Source: Cyanophora paradoxa (lineage: Eukaryota > Glaucocystophyceae > Cyanophorales > Cyanophoraceae). Taken from it: a stretch of DNA of 64,000 nucleotides. The notes under the pieces are model-generated. The model was not told the origin of the DNA, did no database searches, and saw nothing but the letters and a program-made list of their open reading frames with translations. Every line of letters begins with the position of its first letter. Positions within the stretch are counted from its first letter, which is position 1. Location: contig QPMI01000054.1 of NCBI GenBank assembly GCA_004431415.1, positions 248,001 through 312,000 of the forward strand, in the 5' to 3' direction. The position numbers and the translations under genes were made by a program. Positions 10,431 through 22,264 of this stretch are shown here, piece after piece.

Positions 10431-13400
10431 CTAATTCACCCAATGAATAAAAGACAGTTCGGGGGCTACGGCGGGCGGTCTGAAAGGGAGCCGGCGGGGC
10501 TCGAGGCGCGGTACTTGCGGGCCGAGGGGGAGAAGGCGGGGGCGCCCCCGGGGCCCGGTCCGGGCCCGGCCACGGGCCCCTCGCCCCCGCCCTCCGCGAG
10601 CACGATGCCCCCACCCTCCCCCGGCCCCTCCCCCTCCCCAGGCCCCGGCCCCGGCCCCGGCTCTGGCGTCGGGACGGCGAGGCGGACGCCGCGGCTGGCG
10701 CCGGCGCGGGCGGCGGGGTGGGCCGGGGAGCCGGCCCCGCCGACGGCGCGGGGCGAGGGGAGGGCGGCGTGTTCGAGTCGTCGGGGGCGTTGGGGGCGGG
10801 TGCGGGGGCGCCGTCCTCGCGGTCGCTGGCGGCGGCCTCGAAGCCGATGCGGCGGGGGCGGGGCCGGGCGGCGGGGCGCGACGGCGAGGGCGGCTCGCGC
10901 TCCGAGGCCGCGGGGCTCTCCCGGTCCGTCCCCTCGCCCCCGATGCGCACCGCCAGCCCCACCCGCTTCCGCGGCTTCGCCCGCGCCTGCACGCCCGCGC
11001 CATTCGGATCAGAATGCGGGGTCGGGGCGGGGGCGGGTCTGGGGGCGGGGCGGCGGCGTCTGGCGGGGCGGGGCGCACGCTGCCGGGCTCGCCCTCGTCG
11101 CCGGAGGCGGCGGCGGAGCGGGAGCCGCGGCGGTGCCTGGAGCTCGGGCGGTGCTGCCCCGGCGGCCGCGGCACGTCCGACGCGCGGAACTTGCCCTGCG
11201 CCCCGCCGTGAGGGGGGGACGGGGGCTTCGCGGGCGGCCCGCGCGCACCGACTGGAGGCGCTTGACTTTGGCGAGGAAGGAGCGGTCGGGGGCGCCGCCC
11301 CCCGCCGCCCCCGCCGCCATCGCCGCCCGCATCTGCCCGAGCCCCCTCAGCAAAGCCAAGCGAGGCGAAGCCGGGCGGGGCGGAGCGGACGCGGGAGATG
11401 ACGCCGCGGGTCTCGACGACCTTCTTGAGGGCGAGCTTCCACGTCATCCGCTTCGACGCCGCCCCCGCCCCGCTGCGTGCCGCGCCCCGCCCGGCGCTGA
11501 GCCGCGGGGCGGGCGAGGGCGAGGGTTCAGGGGCGTACGCGTATTTGGGGTTCGTAGCGGGCGGCGCCGGGCGGATGTTCGTCTGCACAAAGCGTCACGG
11601 GGGCTACGGCGGGCGGTCTGAAAGGGAGCCGGCGGGGCTCGAGGCGCGGTACTTGCGGGCCGAGGGGGAGAAGGCGGGGGCGCCCCCGGGGCCCGGTCCG
11701 GGCCCGGCCACGGGCCCCTCGCCCCCGCCCTCCGCGAGCACGATGCCCCCACCCTCCCCCGGCCCCTCCCCCTCCCCAGGCCCCGGCCCCGGCCCCGGCT
11801 CTGGCGTCGGGACGGCGAGGCGGACGCCGCGGCTGGCGCCGGCGCGGGCGGCGGGGTGGGCCGGGGAGCCGGCCCCGCCGACGGCGCGGGGCGAGGGGAG
11901 GGCGGCGTGTTCGAGTCGTCGGGGGCGTTGGGGGCGGGTGCGGGGGCGCCGTCCTCGCGGTCGCTGGCGGCGGCCTCGAAGCCGATGCGGCGGGGCGGGC
12001 CGGGCGGCGGGGCGCGACGGCGAGGGCGGCTCGCGCTCCGAGGCCGCGGGGCTCTCCCGGTCCGTCCCCTCGCCCCCGATGCGCACCGCCAGCCCCACCC
12101 GCTTCCGCGGCTTCGCCCGCGCCTGCACGCCCGCGCCATTCGGATCAGAATGCGGGGGTCGGGGCGGGGGCGGGTCTGGGGGCGGGGCGGCGGCGTCTGG
12201 CGGGCGGGGCGCACGCTGCCGGGCTCGCCCTCGTCGCCGGAGGCGGCGGCGGAGCGGGAGCCGCGGCGGTGCCTGGAGCTCGGGCGGTGCTGCCCCGGCG
12301 GCCGCGGCACGTCCGACGCGCGGAACTTGCCCTGCGCCCCGCCGTGAGGGGGGACGGGGGCTTCGCGGGCGGCCCGCGCGCACCGACTGGAGGCGCTTGA
12401 CTTTGGCGAGGAAGGAGCGGTCGGGGGCGCCGCCCCCGCCGCCCCCGCCGCCATCGCCGCCCGCATCTGCCCGAGCCCCCTCAGCAAAGCCAAGCGAGGC
12501 GAAGCCGGGCGGGGCGGAGCGGACGCGGGAGATGACGCCGCGGGTCTCGACGACCTTCTTGAGGGCGAGCTTCCACGTCATCCGCTTCGACGCCGCCCCC
12601 GCCCCGCTGCGTGCCGCGCCCCGCCCGGCGCTGAGCCGCGGGGCGGGCGAGGGCGAGGGTTCAGGGGCGTACGCGTATTTGGGGTTCGTAGCGGGCGGCG
12701 CCGGGCGGATGTTCGTCTGCACAAAGCGTCACGAGCCGCCGGCGCTTCCTCGCACGAAGAATCGCGCAGACCTTGTAGGAGAGGCTGGCGAGGGCCCACT
12801 CGGCGCAGAGGAGGCGCTCCCACAGCATCGCGTGGATCAGCAGCTGCGCCCCGCCCCGTGAGGAGGCTAGCCGGCGGGCGGGCCGGGCAGAGGCGGGGGC
12901 GGGTGCGGGGTGCCGGCGCGCCTGTCTCCGGATCTCGTCAAAGTCGACGCGGTCCGCGAGGCCGTACCCGATCAGCACCTCTGCGCCGGGGGCAGAAGGC
13001 TCGGGAGGGGTACAGGGCGGGGGCGGGCGGGGGCGGGCGCGCGGGGTGCGGGGCGCGGACCGTCGAGACCGCGCTCGGTCTGCTCGAGCGTGTCCGTCGT
13101 GTCGTAGTACCTGCCCCGCGGCCGGGAGCACCGTCAGCGAGGCGGCAATCGCCGGCCGCTGGGGCGGGGGCCGGCCGCTGGGGCCGGGGCCGGGGCCGAA
13201 GCTGGGGCGGGGGGGCGGGGCGCACCGTGGGTCGAGGCGGGCCTCGTCGCCCTTGAGGTGGTGCGCCGCCGCCATCACCTGCCGCCCCGCCCGCCGCGCC
13301 CCGCTCAGCCGTAGGCGGGGCCGCGAGCGGCGGGGCCGGGCGGCAGAGGCGGGCGCGCCTTGCCGACGTAGTGGTCGGTGTCGGCCTCCGCGGGGCGCAT

Positions 13401-15061
13401 CAGCACCTGCTCGCGCGCGGCGGCCTCGGACAGGAGGCAGGGGGCGCGGGGCGGGGGCGGGGGGCGGGCCTCGGCGAGGTCGTGGAGGAGGGCGTCGAAG
13501 CGCGCCCCGACCCCGTTCTCCTCCTGCCCGCCCCGCTCCCTCAGCCCCCGGGGGTCCCCCGCAAGCGCCCGCTGCGCTGTGAGCTCTGGGGACCTTGTGG
13601 AGGCGGAAGAAGCGGAGGAGGAGGCGGAGGCGGGTGCGCGGCGTCACGTCCTCGCCCCGCCCCAGCAGCGCCGCCATCGCCAGCGCCCGCCGGTTCCGGT
13701 TTGACGCCGACGACGCGTTGTATGTCCCCTGCGCGCGCGTGTTGGCGCGGGGAGGGGCGGGCGCGGGCCGGCTGCGCCGGGGGCGGGGAGGGGGGCACCT
13801 GCTGGGCCATCATCTCCTCGAGCGGCAGCGCCGTCGAGTCGCTCAGCATGATCTGCAAGCCCCGCCCCGCCCCGCCCCGCTCAGCGCCGGGCGGGCGGGG
13901 CGGGGCGGGGGGCGGCGGGGCGGGCCTTGCGCTCGAGGCGGCGCTCCATCGCGTCCGCAAGCAGATCCTCCCGCGCCTGCAGACGGGCGGGGCGCCTCAG
14001 ACCCGGGGCCCGGAAGCGATGAAGGAGAAGCGGGCAAAGGCGCGCCGTGGTGCGCTGCTCCGGGGGCAGCAGCCGGTTGATGGGGTTGTACTCCTGCGGG
14101 GAGGGCGCTGAGGGGCGCGAGGGTCGAGCCGGGCGGGAGGAGGGGAGGAGGGGCGGGGCGACCTGGGCGAGGCGCTCCATGTCGACGCGCTGGCGGCGGC
14201 GCGCGCGCTCGGCCTCGGCCCGCCGCAGCTCCTTCAGCGCCTCGCTCCGCTCCAGCTTCAGCACACCCTGCACCAGCTGCGCGCCCCCCGGATCACGCGG
14301 CGCCCTGGCGCGAAGGAGGAGGAGGAGGAGGAGAAGCGAGGCGGCGCGCTCGCCTTGGCGGAGAGGGCGCCGAGGAGGCCGATGCCGATGCCGGCGATGA
14401 TCATCGCGATCGCCCGCGCCGCCAGCTGCGCCGTCCCCCGCGGTCGGCCGGAGTCTTGCGGGGCGGGGCGGGGGCGGGGGCGGGGGCGGGGACCTGGGTG
14501 GGGACGAGGTCGCCGTAGCCCACGGTGCCGATGGTGACGAGGGAGAACCAGACGGCCGAGGGGTAGTCCGCGAACACCGCCTGGTGCTCCTGCACGCCCC
14601 CCCGAGGTCTCAGCGCGGGCGGGGCGGGGCGGGGCGGGGCGGGGCGGGGCGGGGCGGGGCGGGCCTGCTCGACGACCTTGACGAAGACGGCGCCGACGAT
14701 GATCAGCACCGTCGCCATCGACGAGAGGAAGAGCCTGCCGGCCGGCGGGGGTGAGGCGGTGAGGCGGGGGGCGTGGGGGGCGTGGCGGGCGGAGGAGGGG
14801 GCGCACAGGGGCTTCTCGAGGGTCATGAGGACGAAGAAGTTCTGCTGCGAGACGCGCTTGTAGAGCCGCACGAGGCGGAAGAACTGGCGGGAGAAGAGAG
14901 CTCTTGAGCGGCTCAAGCGGGAGCGGAGAGGGGCGGGGCGGGGGGCGCCTTGAGGACGCGGAAGAAGCGCCAGAAGCGGGCGAGGCGGAGGGCGACGCCC
15001 CAGTTGAAGGCCCCGAAGGCCCCCGCCCCGGCACGTCCGTCACCACTGGCCCGCGGTCAGG

Positions 15062-15101
<40 letters not shown>

Positions 15102-18100
15102 GGGCAGGGCCGGCACGCACGCGACGGGATGTCGTACCAGTTCTGCGGTCCCGACAGAAGCACGCTCAGGCGAGGAGGCAGGGGGGCGGGGCGAGGGGGC
15201 CGGGGGTGCGGACGTGGCGGAGGAAGGCGCGGGCGGTGGGGTACGTCTCGCGGTCGCGGAGGGCGAAGCGGGCGACGAGGTCGACGAGGAAGAGGCCCGA
15301 GATGTACCAGTCCGTCCACGTGAACACCGCCTGCCCCGACCCCGCCGCCCCGGCCGCCCCTCGACCTCTCTCTCCTTCTGTGGCGGGGCGGGGCGGGGCG
15401 GGGGCGGACGAGGGTGGACTCGGGGAGCTCCTCGAGGCTCCAGAGCGGCACGATCGCCAGCGCGATGCTCGTCTGCGGGGGGCGAAGCTGAGCGGCGCCA
15501 GGGGCGGGGGCGGGGTTCGGGGGGCGGGCGGGGGCACGGCGGTGAGGAGGAGGAGGAAGCCCTGGGCGAGCCAGACGAGGTAGTCCCGCGCCGTGAAGCG
15601 GGGCGCCGCGCCCGGGCCCCGCCTGCTCCCCGCCCTCCCCGGGCCGCACGCAGCGCGCGAGGTAGAGCCGCTGCGCCTCGGGCGGCGGCGGCCGCACGCG
15701 GCTCCGGCTGCGCAGCTCGCGCGCGCCGAGCACCGCCGTCGGCGCCGCGACGAGGACCATCATCACCCCGCCCATGATGTCTGCCGGGCCGTGGTTGAGC
15801 GCGGGGGGCGCGGGCGGGCCCTGAGGCGCGGGCGGGCGCTAACGGAGGAGGACGGTCTCGCTCATGCAGGCGCCGGGGGCCTCGGAGGCGACGCAGGGGC
15901 CCGTCGCCGCGATGATGTCCGAGTTGTCCCCGATCCCGTCGTTGTCGCTGCCGCCCCCCTTCGGCGCCGGGGCCGGCGGCGCTGAGCGGGGGCGGGGGAG
16001 GGGGCCCACCTGTCGTGCCAGTCGTCGAGGTCCAGGGGGAACCGGTCCACCGCGTCTGCCGGGGTACGCGGCTCAGGCGCGCGGGGGGTACGGCCTCGAG
16101 GGCGGGGGGCCGCGCACCCCACACGCCGTCGGCGTCCTTGTCGAGGTCGAGGCGGGAGAGGGCCACGGCGCCGTACCCGTCCTGCGGGGCACGTCCGGCG
16201 GGGTACGGAGGACTCGGAGCGGGGCGGGGCGGGGAGGAAGGGGGGGTACCGGGGCGAGGGAGAGGAGGATGTCGGAGTGGAGGGCGGCGGCGAGGGCGGC
16301 GCCGGGGCGGGCGGCGCGGCAGAGGGCGGCGCGCCACGGGTCGCCGGCCTCCCCCGCGAACTTCACCGCCAACAGCTCCCCGCCCTGCAGGCGCCCCAGG
16401 GCGTGAGGCGATGCGCGGAGAGGCGTCGGAGCGAGCGCTCGGTTGGGTGGCGGGGCGCACCCGCCAGGCGAGGAAGCCGTCTGCGTGGGCGGCGGCGAGG
16501 GCGTAGGGGGCGGGCGAGGCCGCCCCGGGGGGCTCCTCCCAGGCCGCCGCCTCGTACCCGTACGCCCGCAGGAGGAACAGGGCGCCCATCCCGGGGCCCG
16601 AGGCGAGGGAGAAGAGGGCCCGGCGGCGCGAGGGCGCCACGCCGAGCAGCCGCGCGCCCCGCCCCGCGCCCCACTCGCCCGGGCCCACCGCCCAGCGCTC
16701 CTTGGCCGGCAGCCGCAGGAAGTGCACCGTCGCGTCCGCCAGGCCCAGCCCCGAGGCCGGCACCACGTCGCCCTCCGGCCCCAGCGCCAGCCGCTCCGCC
16801 GTCTGCACGTACGCCGCCACGCACCCTTCCGGGGGGTACGCGTGAGGCGGGGGGTACGGGGATCCGGGGGTGCGGCGGCGCGCTGTACCCGGGGGCGAGG
16901 CGCCCTCGTCGGAGCCGAAGGCGGGCGCGAAGAAGCTCGCGTTCGGCGCGAAGAGCCCCAGCCGCTCCTCCGCCCCCGTCGCCACGTAGTCTGGGGGTAC
17001 GCCATCGGCCGGCGAAAAGGCAAATAGGAAGAGGGGGTACGGCAAAAAGGCGCACAGAGGCGAACGGAGGCGAGGGCGGTGCCCGGGTCGAACTCCTGGT
17101 AAAGGATGTAGGGGCCGCAGGCGGCCGGCGCGGTCCGGTGCACCCGCCGCGCCCCCGCCGGCGGTATGTCCGGCTGGTTCCCCCCCGGCTCAGGGGAAGC
17201 GGGCGGGTGGGGCCCGGGGGTGTCCCGCGGGCGGGTTACCGAGAAAGGCAGCCTTGCGGCCGCGTCATAGAATCGCACGTCTGCGAAGTCGGTACCTCTG
17301 CCGAGCTCCGTCCACGAGACCAGAGCCCCGCCGGAATTGAGGTGCCTGCGGCCGGCGGGTCAGGGGCGGGTGGGGAGACCCCGGGGGGTACCGCATCGCA
17401 CCGGGGGTTCACGGAATCGAACGAGATCGCGCGGCGCTGCTCGGGAAAGGGCTGGCGAGGGGATACAGTTCAGGGGCGCGCGTTCCTCGAAGGGGGCACG
17501 GGGCGGCGGGCCTGCTTGTAGATCTCCCACGGGGGAGTGGTGAAGGCCGAGCTGCCGAAGTCGAAGAGGGCGCCGCGATAGCGCCGCTTGAGCGACTTTG
17601 CGGGGAGGTACGCGTCCGAAAGCCTGCGCCGCCGCTCGGGAGGCGGGCGGGCGGGGGAGGGCGGGGCGCAGCGGGCGGGCGCGGGGCGGACCCGCTCTGG
17701 TGGATGCCGTAGACTTTGGGGCTCCCGTTCTCGTCCACGTCGACGACGAAGACCGCGTCGCCGCTGAAGGCCAGCCGCCCGTCTGCGCGGCGCGCGTCGG
17801 CGGCGGCCCCGCGGCCGCCCGCAGGATCTAATCTAGCCCAAGGCTTTCCCCGCGCTCACCCCTCCGGAACGGGACGAAGGCGCCTTCGGCGAGCGATGAA
17901 GTGTTGTACCGCAGGCGCGCCTGGAGCTGGAAGGGCGGGAAGTGGCCCGCCGTGCTGCGCCCGACCCACGCTGCGGCGGGCGATTGGGCGCGGCGGCGCC
18001 CCGCGAGGCTCGGGCCGGCCGCTTACACAGGTCGCGCTCGTTAAGGTAGTTGCACTCCGCCTCGCGCACGTCCGTCAGCAGCGCGCGCCGCGGGTGGTGC

Positions 18101-18237
18101 CCTCTCGGGGCGAACTGGGCGGCGCGGTCCCGCTCGGCGTGCGTGGAGCCGAGCCGCACGACTACAGCCGCCCACGCTGCGAGCAGGAGGTAAAGGAGCA
18201 CTACGAAGCGCATCCTGGGGGCTCGCTTGCGGTTCAT
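10431..18237 (-). CDS. Secreted ectodomain with TSP3 repeats fused to a voltage-gated K+ channel
   Basis: A plasma-membrane K+ channel with a giant extracellular N-terminus, about 35-40 exons. ATG 18235-18237 starts a basic/hydrophobic signal peptide (RMRFVVLLYLLLAAWAAVVV). A roughly 450-residue ectodomain of unknown fold follows (18.2-16.2 kb), then thrombospondin type-3-like Ca-binding repeats at 16185-15850 (DLDKDADGV, FPLDLDDWHDSDNDGIGDN). A 63-nt intron with donor GTTAGC joins VLL in phase to IMGGVMMVLVAAPTAVLGA, a pre-S1 membrane segment. S1 (DYLVWLAQGFLLLL), S2 (WYISGLFLVDLVARF), an Arg-rich S4 (RLARFWRFFRVLK then RLVRLYKR), S5, pore (TVGYGD at 14509-14526) and S6 follow. The helical tail continues through phase-0 exons (EALKELRRAEAERARRRQ, YYDTTDTLEQ, LADRVDFDEIRRQ) into a basic disordered end, part of which is duplicated. 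Many donors are GC. A TAG at the channel junction would split the gene only if that intron is not used. Confidence 0.72.
10460..12731 (-). repeat. 1.1-kb tandem duplication inside the channel gene
   Basis: Copy 1 is 10460-11597 (1138 nt) and copy 2 is 11598-12731 (1134 nt). By eye they differ only by six single-base indels, all in G or C runs (net 4 nt), with no substitution noticed. Each copy carries the same tail exons: TNIRPAPPATNPKYAYAPE, RMTWKLALKKVVETRG, RSFLAKVKRLQ, GKFRASDVPRPPG and ARAKPRKRVGLAVRIG. The copy boundary carries its own intron end (CGCTTTGTGCAG) and a GTAGCC donor, so the repeat could splice in. The indels shift frame: RSFLAKVKRLQ is in frame with its upstream neighbour in copy 1 but not in copy 2. 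Either the duplication is extremely recent or it is an assembly artefact with uncorrected homopolymer errors. Confidence 0.9.
15063..15100 (-). repeat. 38-nt poly(C) tract in a channel intron
   Basis: A pure G run on the + strand, which is poly(C) in the sense of the channel gene. It lies in the intron between the exon ending NWYDIPS (start of S3) and the S4 exon. It may act as an extreme polypyrimidine tract, and its true length is likely to be uncertain. Confidence 0.8.
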
Positions 18238-18707
18238 ATCAGCTCCCGCTGAGAGCGGCCCAGTCGTGCTGGGCCGTCATAGCTAACTGTCTGAACGCTC
18301 AAGGACCCATCAGCAGTGATTCAGCACTATCTTCTTCCGCCGCCCGCTCGCCGAAGCGTGGCCATCCGCTCGCGCGCTAAATCGGCCACGCGGGGAGTGC
18401 GCTGGCTAATCGGATCAGCTGCGCTCAGCACTCTCCGCTGTTAACCGGCTCCTGGCTGCGCCCAGTCGGTCGATGCAGGGTCGAGGAGGGGGTACGGGTT
18501 GCGAGTCACCTCGCAGCTTGCGGATCGAAGCACAGCCATCTGAAAGAGCGCACCAGGCTCTAACAACCGCCCGTAGGCCACCTGGCAGCTTGCACGACAT
18601 GAAGGCGTCCCTACGGCAACCTCCGCGGAATCAATAGGCAGATCAGGACCATTATCCGCGCACAGCTAGGAGGCCGCCGAGCCGCGGGAGCGGCTGGCGA
18701 GCCGGCG
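18238..18707. promoter_or_regulatory. Shared upstream region of two divergent genes
   Basis: About 470 nt separate the ATG of the channel gene (-) from the ATG of the pseudo-GTPase gene (+), so both promoters must lie here or in 5' UTR introns. I see no clear TATA box or RNA gene. Small ORFs here have no support. Confidence 0.5.
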
Positions 18708-21700
18708 ATGTCGATCCTGGCTTCCTTCAGCCGGAAGACCGTGGCGCGCAGTCAGCCGCTCGTGCTCATCGCAGGGCCGAGGTCACCCCGCCTGCCACGC
18801 GCGGTCGTGCATGCTCGCGCATAACCTCACAATCGAGACGGTGCAGAGGCGGCGGCAAGCGCTCGGTGCTGAACTACATCACGAGGCACGCCCCCGCCCC
18901 GCCGTCGGAGCCCGAACACAGAGCCCCTGACCGCCGCGCAGGCTGAACGTCCACCACCGCGCGGTGCCGCCGGGATCCGTCTTCGACAAGCAGGGGCTCC
19001 GGCTCGGCTTCATGGTGCGGCTGCCCGCTTGCGCCGGGCCGACGGGGCCGACCGATCCGGCCCGCGCAGGTCCTCGACGTGGACGCGAAGGAGGCGAAGG
19101 AGCTGCCGCCGGCGAGCCTCGCGCTCTTCGCGCAGTCCTTCGCCATCGTCTTCGTCGTGGACGCGAGCTGGCCCGAGGCCGAGGCGCACGCCGCCCGCGC
19201 CTGCCTCGTCGCCCTCGCCTCCGCCGCGCTCCTCTCCGACAAGCCCCTCTGCATGTACCCGCCTTCTTTCCCGCCGTTCCTTTGCCGTACCCCGCGGCGG
19301 CCTCACGGGCGCGGGGCGCGGCAGACTGGGGACGCGGTCGGACTCGCCGGCGGCGACCGACGCGCGGGGGCTGGGGGCGGCCCTGGGGGCGCCCCGCTCC
19401 GTCGCCGCCGCCTCGTCGCTCCTCGTCCTCACGGGCAGCACCATCGCCCGCCGCGACCGCGCCTTCGACCTCGGTACCCCCCGCGCACCCCGCGCCGGCC
19501 GCGCCGCACCGCCCTCACCCCGGGCGCCAGTCCTGGACTTTCTGCACGAGAAGATCGGCGAGCAGTACACCCTCCTCGAAACCATGGCCCTCGCCCACCG
19601 CGCCTCCGAGGTACCCCCTCCCGCGGCGGACCCTGCCGCCCCCCGCGGCCGCCCGAACCGAAGGGGGCGGCCCGCAGGAGAGCTCGCGGCCGCCGTCGCG
19701 CGGGGGGTCGATGCGGCGGATGCCGGCGGGGATGGCGTCGGCGCTGAAGGGCGCGTCGCGGCGGGCGCTGAGCCCCGAGGACGCCGGGCGGCGCATGCCG
19801 TCGCGCAACCCCTCGATGCGCTCCCGCGCCCCCCGCCCCGCCTCCCCCCGCCCCCTCTCCGTCTCCCCCGCCGGCCCCGCCTCCCCACCGGGCACGGCGC
19901 CGCCTCGCCCAGCCGGGCCCCGCCGGCTCCGCCACGTCGCGGTCCGCACTGGGGCCCCCGACGGACCCCGCGCCCCCGCAGACCCCCGCGAGCGCCGCCG
20001 AGCCGGCCGCGCCCCCGGCCCGGCGTTCGCGGCGGCTGCGGCGGGGAGGATGCGGGGAGGTCCACCGGCGCACGCTGGTGCTCCTCGAGTCCGTCAGCGC
20101 CCGCGTGCGGGCCGAGCTGCTGGCGGCCGCCGTCCAGGGCCCCTCAACGCCGAGGCCGCCCCCGACGCGGCGGAGGCCGGCGCGGGGGCGGCGGCCTCCC
20201 CGGCGCGGGGGGCGGACCCCCCGGCGGGCCGGCGGCCCCCGGGGCGGGGGGGATGGAGACGGAGGACGAGGAGGGCCTCGCCCGCTCCCTGGTGCCCCCG
20301 TACCCCTCCCGCCCCCCTCCCCGCCCCCCTCACGCGCGGGGCGCAGGTGCCGACGGTGGCGGCGCCGGGGCCGCGCGGAGCGGTTCGTTCAAGTCGGCGC
20401 GGGGCCAGAACCCGGCGTCGAGCCAGGGCCTGCGGCCGCTGCTGCGCGACCTCTCCCGCGGCCACTCCCTCGTCCGCATCGCCCTCCCCGACCCCGAGCC
20501 CCCGCCGTGCGCCCCGCCCCGCCCCAGCCCTCCCCGGCGCCGCTTAGCGGGGCGCGCGGCAGGCGTCGGGGAGCCGCTCGTTCAGCGGGCCGCGGGCGCG
20601 GCGGGTTGGGGCGGCGGCCGCCTCGAGCCCCAGCACCGCCCGCGCCCGCCTCGACCTGCTCGCGCTCGCAACGGACGCCGCCCGGTACCCCCTGCTCGGG
20701 CTTCATGCGAGGCTCAGCGGCCGAGTCTGACGGGCGGCGCCCGCCGGCGCAGGTCCAGCAGCCCGGCGACGCGGCGCGCCGGCAGCCAGCTGGACGCGCC
20801 GGCCGGCCCTGCCGCCGCCGCTGGCACCGCCTCGCCGGCCCGGCGCGCCAGCAGCCCGCTGGACCGTCCGGGCGCCTCCGCCTCCGCCGCCGCTGCCGCG
20901 GGCGGCGCGGGCTCGCCGGCGCGGCGCGCGAGCAGCCCCGCCGAGGGCACCCGCGCCGTCTCCCCGGCCCGGCCCCGCCGCCTCCGCGGGGGCCCCATCC
21001 GAGCGTCCCTGGGCCCCTACTCCTCCGCCCCGCCCGCGGCCCCTGCGGCTCCCGCCCCCGCGCCCTCCAAGGCCCGCCCCGCCTTCGCCTCGGCCCCCTC
21101 CTCCCCCGCCGAGGTCGTCCGCGGCCGCCCCCCGCCTCCGCCCCCCGCTCTCCGCCCCCGCCCCGCCCCGCCCCGCTCCGCCCCGCCCCCGCCCCCGCCC
21201 CGGCCCCGCATCCCCTCTTTCCGAGGAGATCGAGGTGCCACCATCGCCGACCCGCGCCCCTCCGATCGGCCTCCAACCCGTACCCCCTGCAGGTCGACCT
21301 GGGGGACGCCCGCGTGCGACTCCGCTTCGGCGGCTCCGGGGGCGTCCAGGCGCGCCTGTACCCCGCCCCCTTCGCTTGCGTACCCCGCTAATCATCGTCT
21401 ACCCGCGCAGGCGTTTGTTGAGCGGCAGGGTACCCCCTCGAAGGCCGTGCTCGTGCCGTGCGCGTCCTCCCCCATCTCCGCCTTCAATCGCGCGCCGACT
21501 CTGGTACCCCCCAGGATTGCCGCCGGCCCGCACGGCACCCCGCGCATGCTTTTGAAGGAGGATCCGCCACCCTCCCGGTCCCCGAAATCGCCTACCCTGG
21601 CGCCCCTCGCGGCCCCGGCGGCCGCGCTCGCGCCCGTGTCGCCGGTCCTCGCCCCGGCGGCCGCGCCGGGCCCGTCTCTGGCGGCCGGCGCTGCATCCCC

Positions 21701-22264
21701 GAGGCGGCTCCAGCCGCTCCCCGCCCGCCCCACCCCGGTCTCCCCCTCGGCGCTCGCCCCCCGCTCCAGCCCCGGACTCGAGCCTCGGCCGGCCCCGCTC
21801 CCCGGCGCCGTGGCCGGGGCCCCCCTCTTGGACCCTGCGCCGGCCCCCGCGGCGCCGGAGCCGGCGCCGCTGCGCCCCCCGTGGACCTCGAGCAGCGCAG
21901 GAGGCCCTGCTCCTCGCCTGGAGCCGCTGCCGCGCCGCCCGCGCCACCGCCTTCGTGCGTGTACCCCCCCCGCTTCGCCCGCCCCAGGCCCGAGGCCGCT
22001 CACCCCCCCCGGCAGCGCGTGCTGGGCCGGCGCACGGCGCTGCTCCAGTGGCGCGCCGCCATCGCCCTGCAGAGCTTCTGGAGGGGGGTACAGGTCCGCC
22101 GGGCGGTGCGGATCGCGTACCCGGACTTCGCGGACCGGCTGTGGCTGGCGAAGCAGGGGGCCCGGCGGCGCGCCCTCGCGGCCCGCCTGGTCCTCCGCTC
22201 CCGCGGCGGCGCCGTCTCCCTCGCGGCCCCGCCAGCCCCCGGCCTCGCGGCGCCCCTCGCCTGA
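18708..22264 (+). CDS. ARF/ARL-type pseudo-GTPase with long tail and IQ motif
   Basis: The N-terminal domain aligns in order with ARF/ARL small GTPases. MSILASFSRKTVARSQPLVLIA leads into a P-loop-like GGGGKRS. Then come GLRLGFMVLDVDA (switch II, where DxGG is expected), a core strand AIVFVVDASWPEAEAHAAR (ARF consensus has FVVDSxDxxR), and LLVLTGSTIA where the NKxD base-specificity motif should be. The altered P-loop, DVDA in place of DxGG, and TGST in place of NKxD argue that it cannot bind or hydrolyse GTP normally. Exons 18708-18775, 18847-18885, 18943-19017 and 19073 onward join cleanly, two through GC donors. The remaining 2.5 kb encodes a disordered Pro/Ser/Ala tail with repeated SPARRASSP motifs. 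The last exon has one IQ-like calmodulin-binding motif (IALQSFWRGVQVRRAVR), ending TGA at 22262-22264. ARL13-type proteins also carry long tails, but assignment to that subgroup is inference. Confidence 0.65.

Noticed and set aside
10431-13680. A separate gene starting at MAALLGRGEDVTPRTRLR (13677)
   Set aside because: The upstream exons from K+ channel S6 lead into it through successive phase-0 introns (EEMMAQQ joined to GTYNASS), so it is the channel tail.
14258-15775. Minus-strand ORF of 505 codons read as one exon
   Set aside because: Only its first part and scattered pieces are exons of the K+ channel. Pore, S4 and S5 exons lie in different frames and need splicing.
15776-15845. TAG stop taken as the end of a separate secreted TSP3 protein, with the K+ channel as a new gene
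   Set aside because: Only about 65 nt would separate the genes, and an in-phase intron with typical size and sequence removes the stop. It is kept as the main alternative, not the preferred model.
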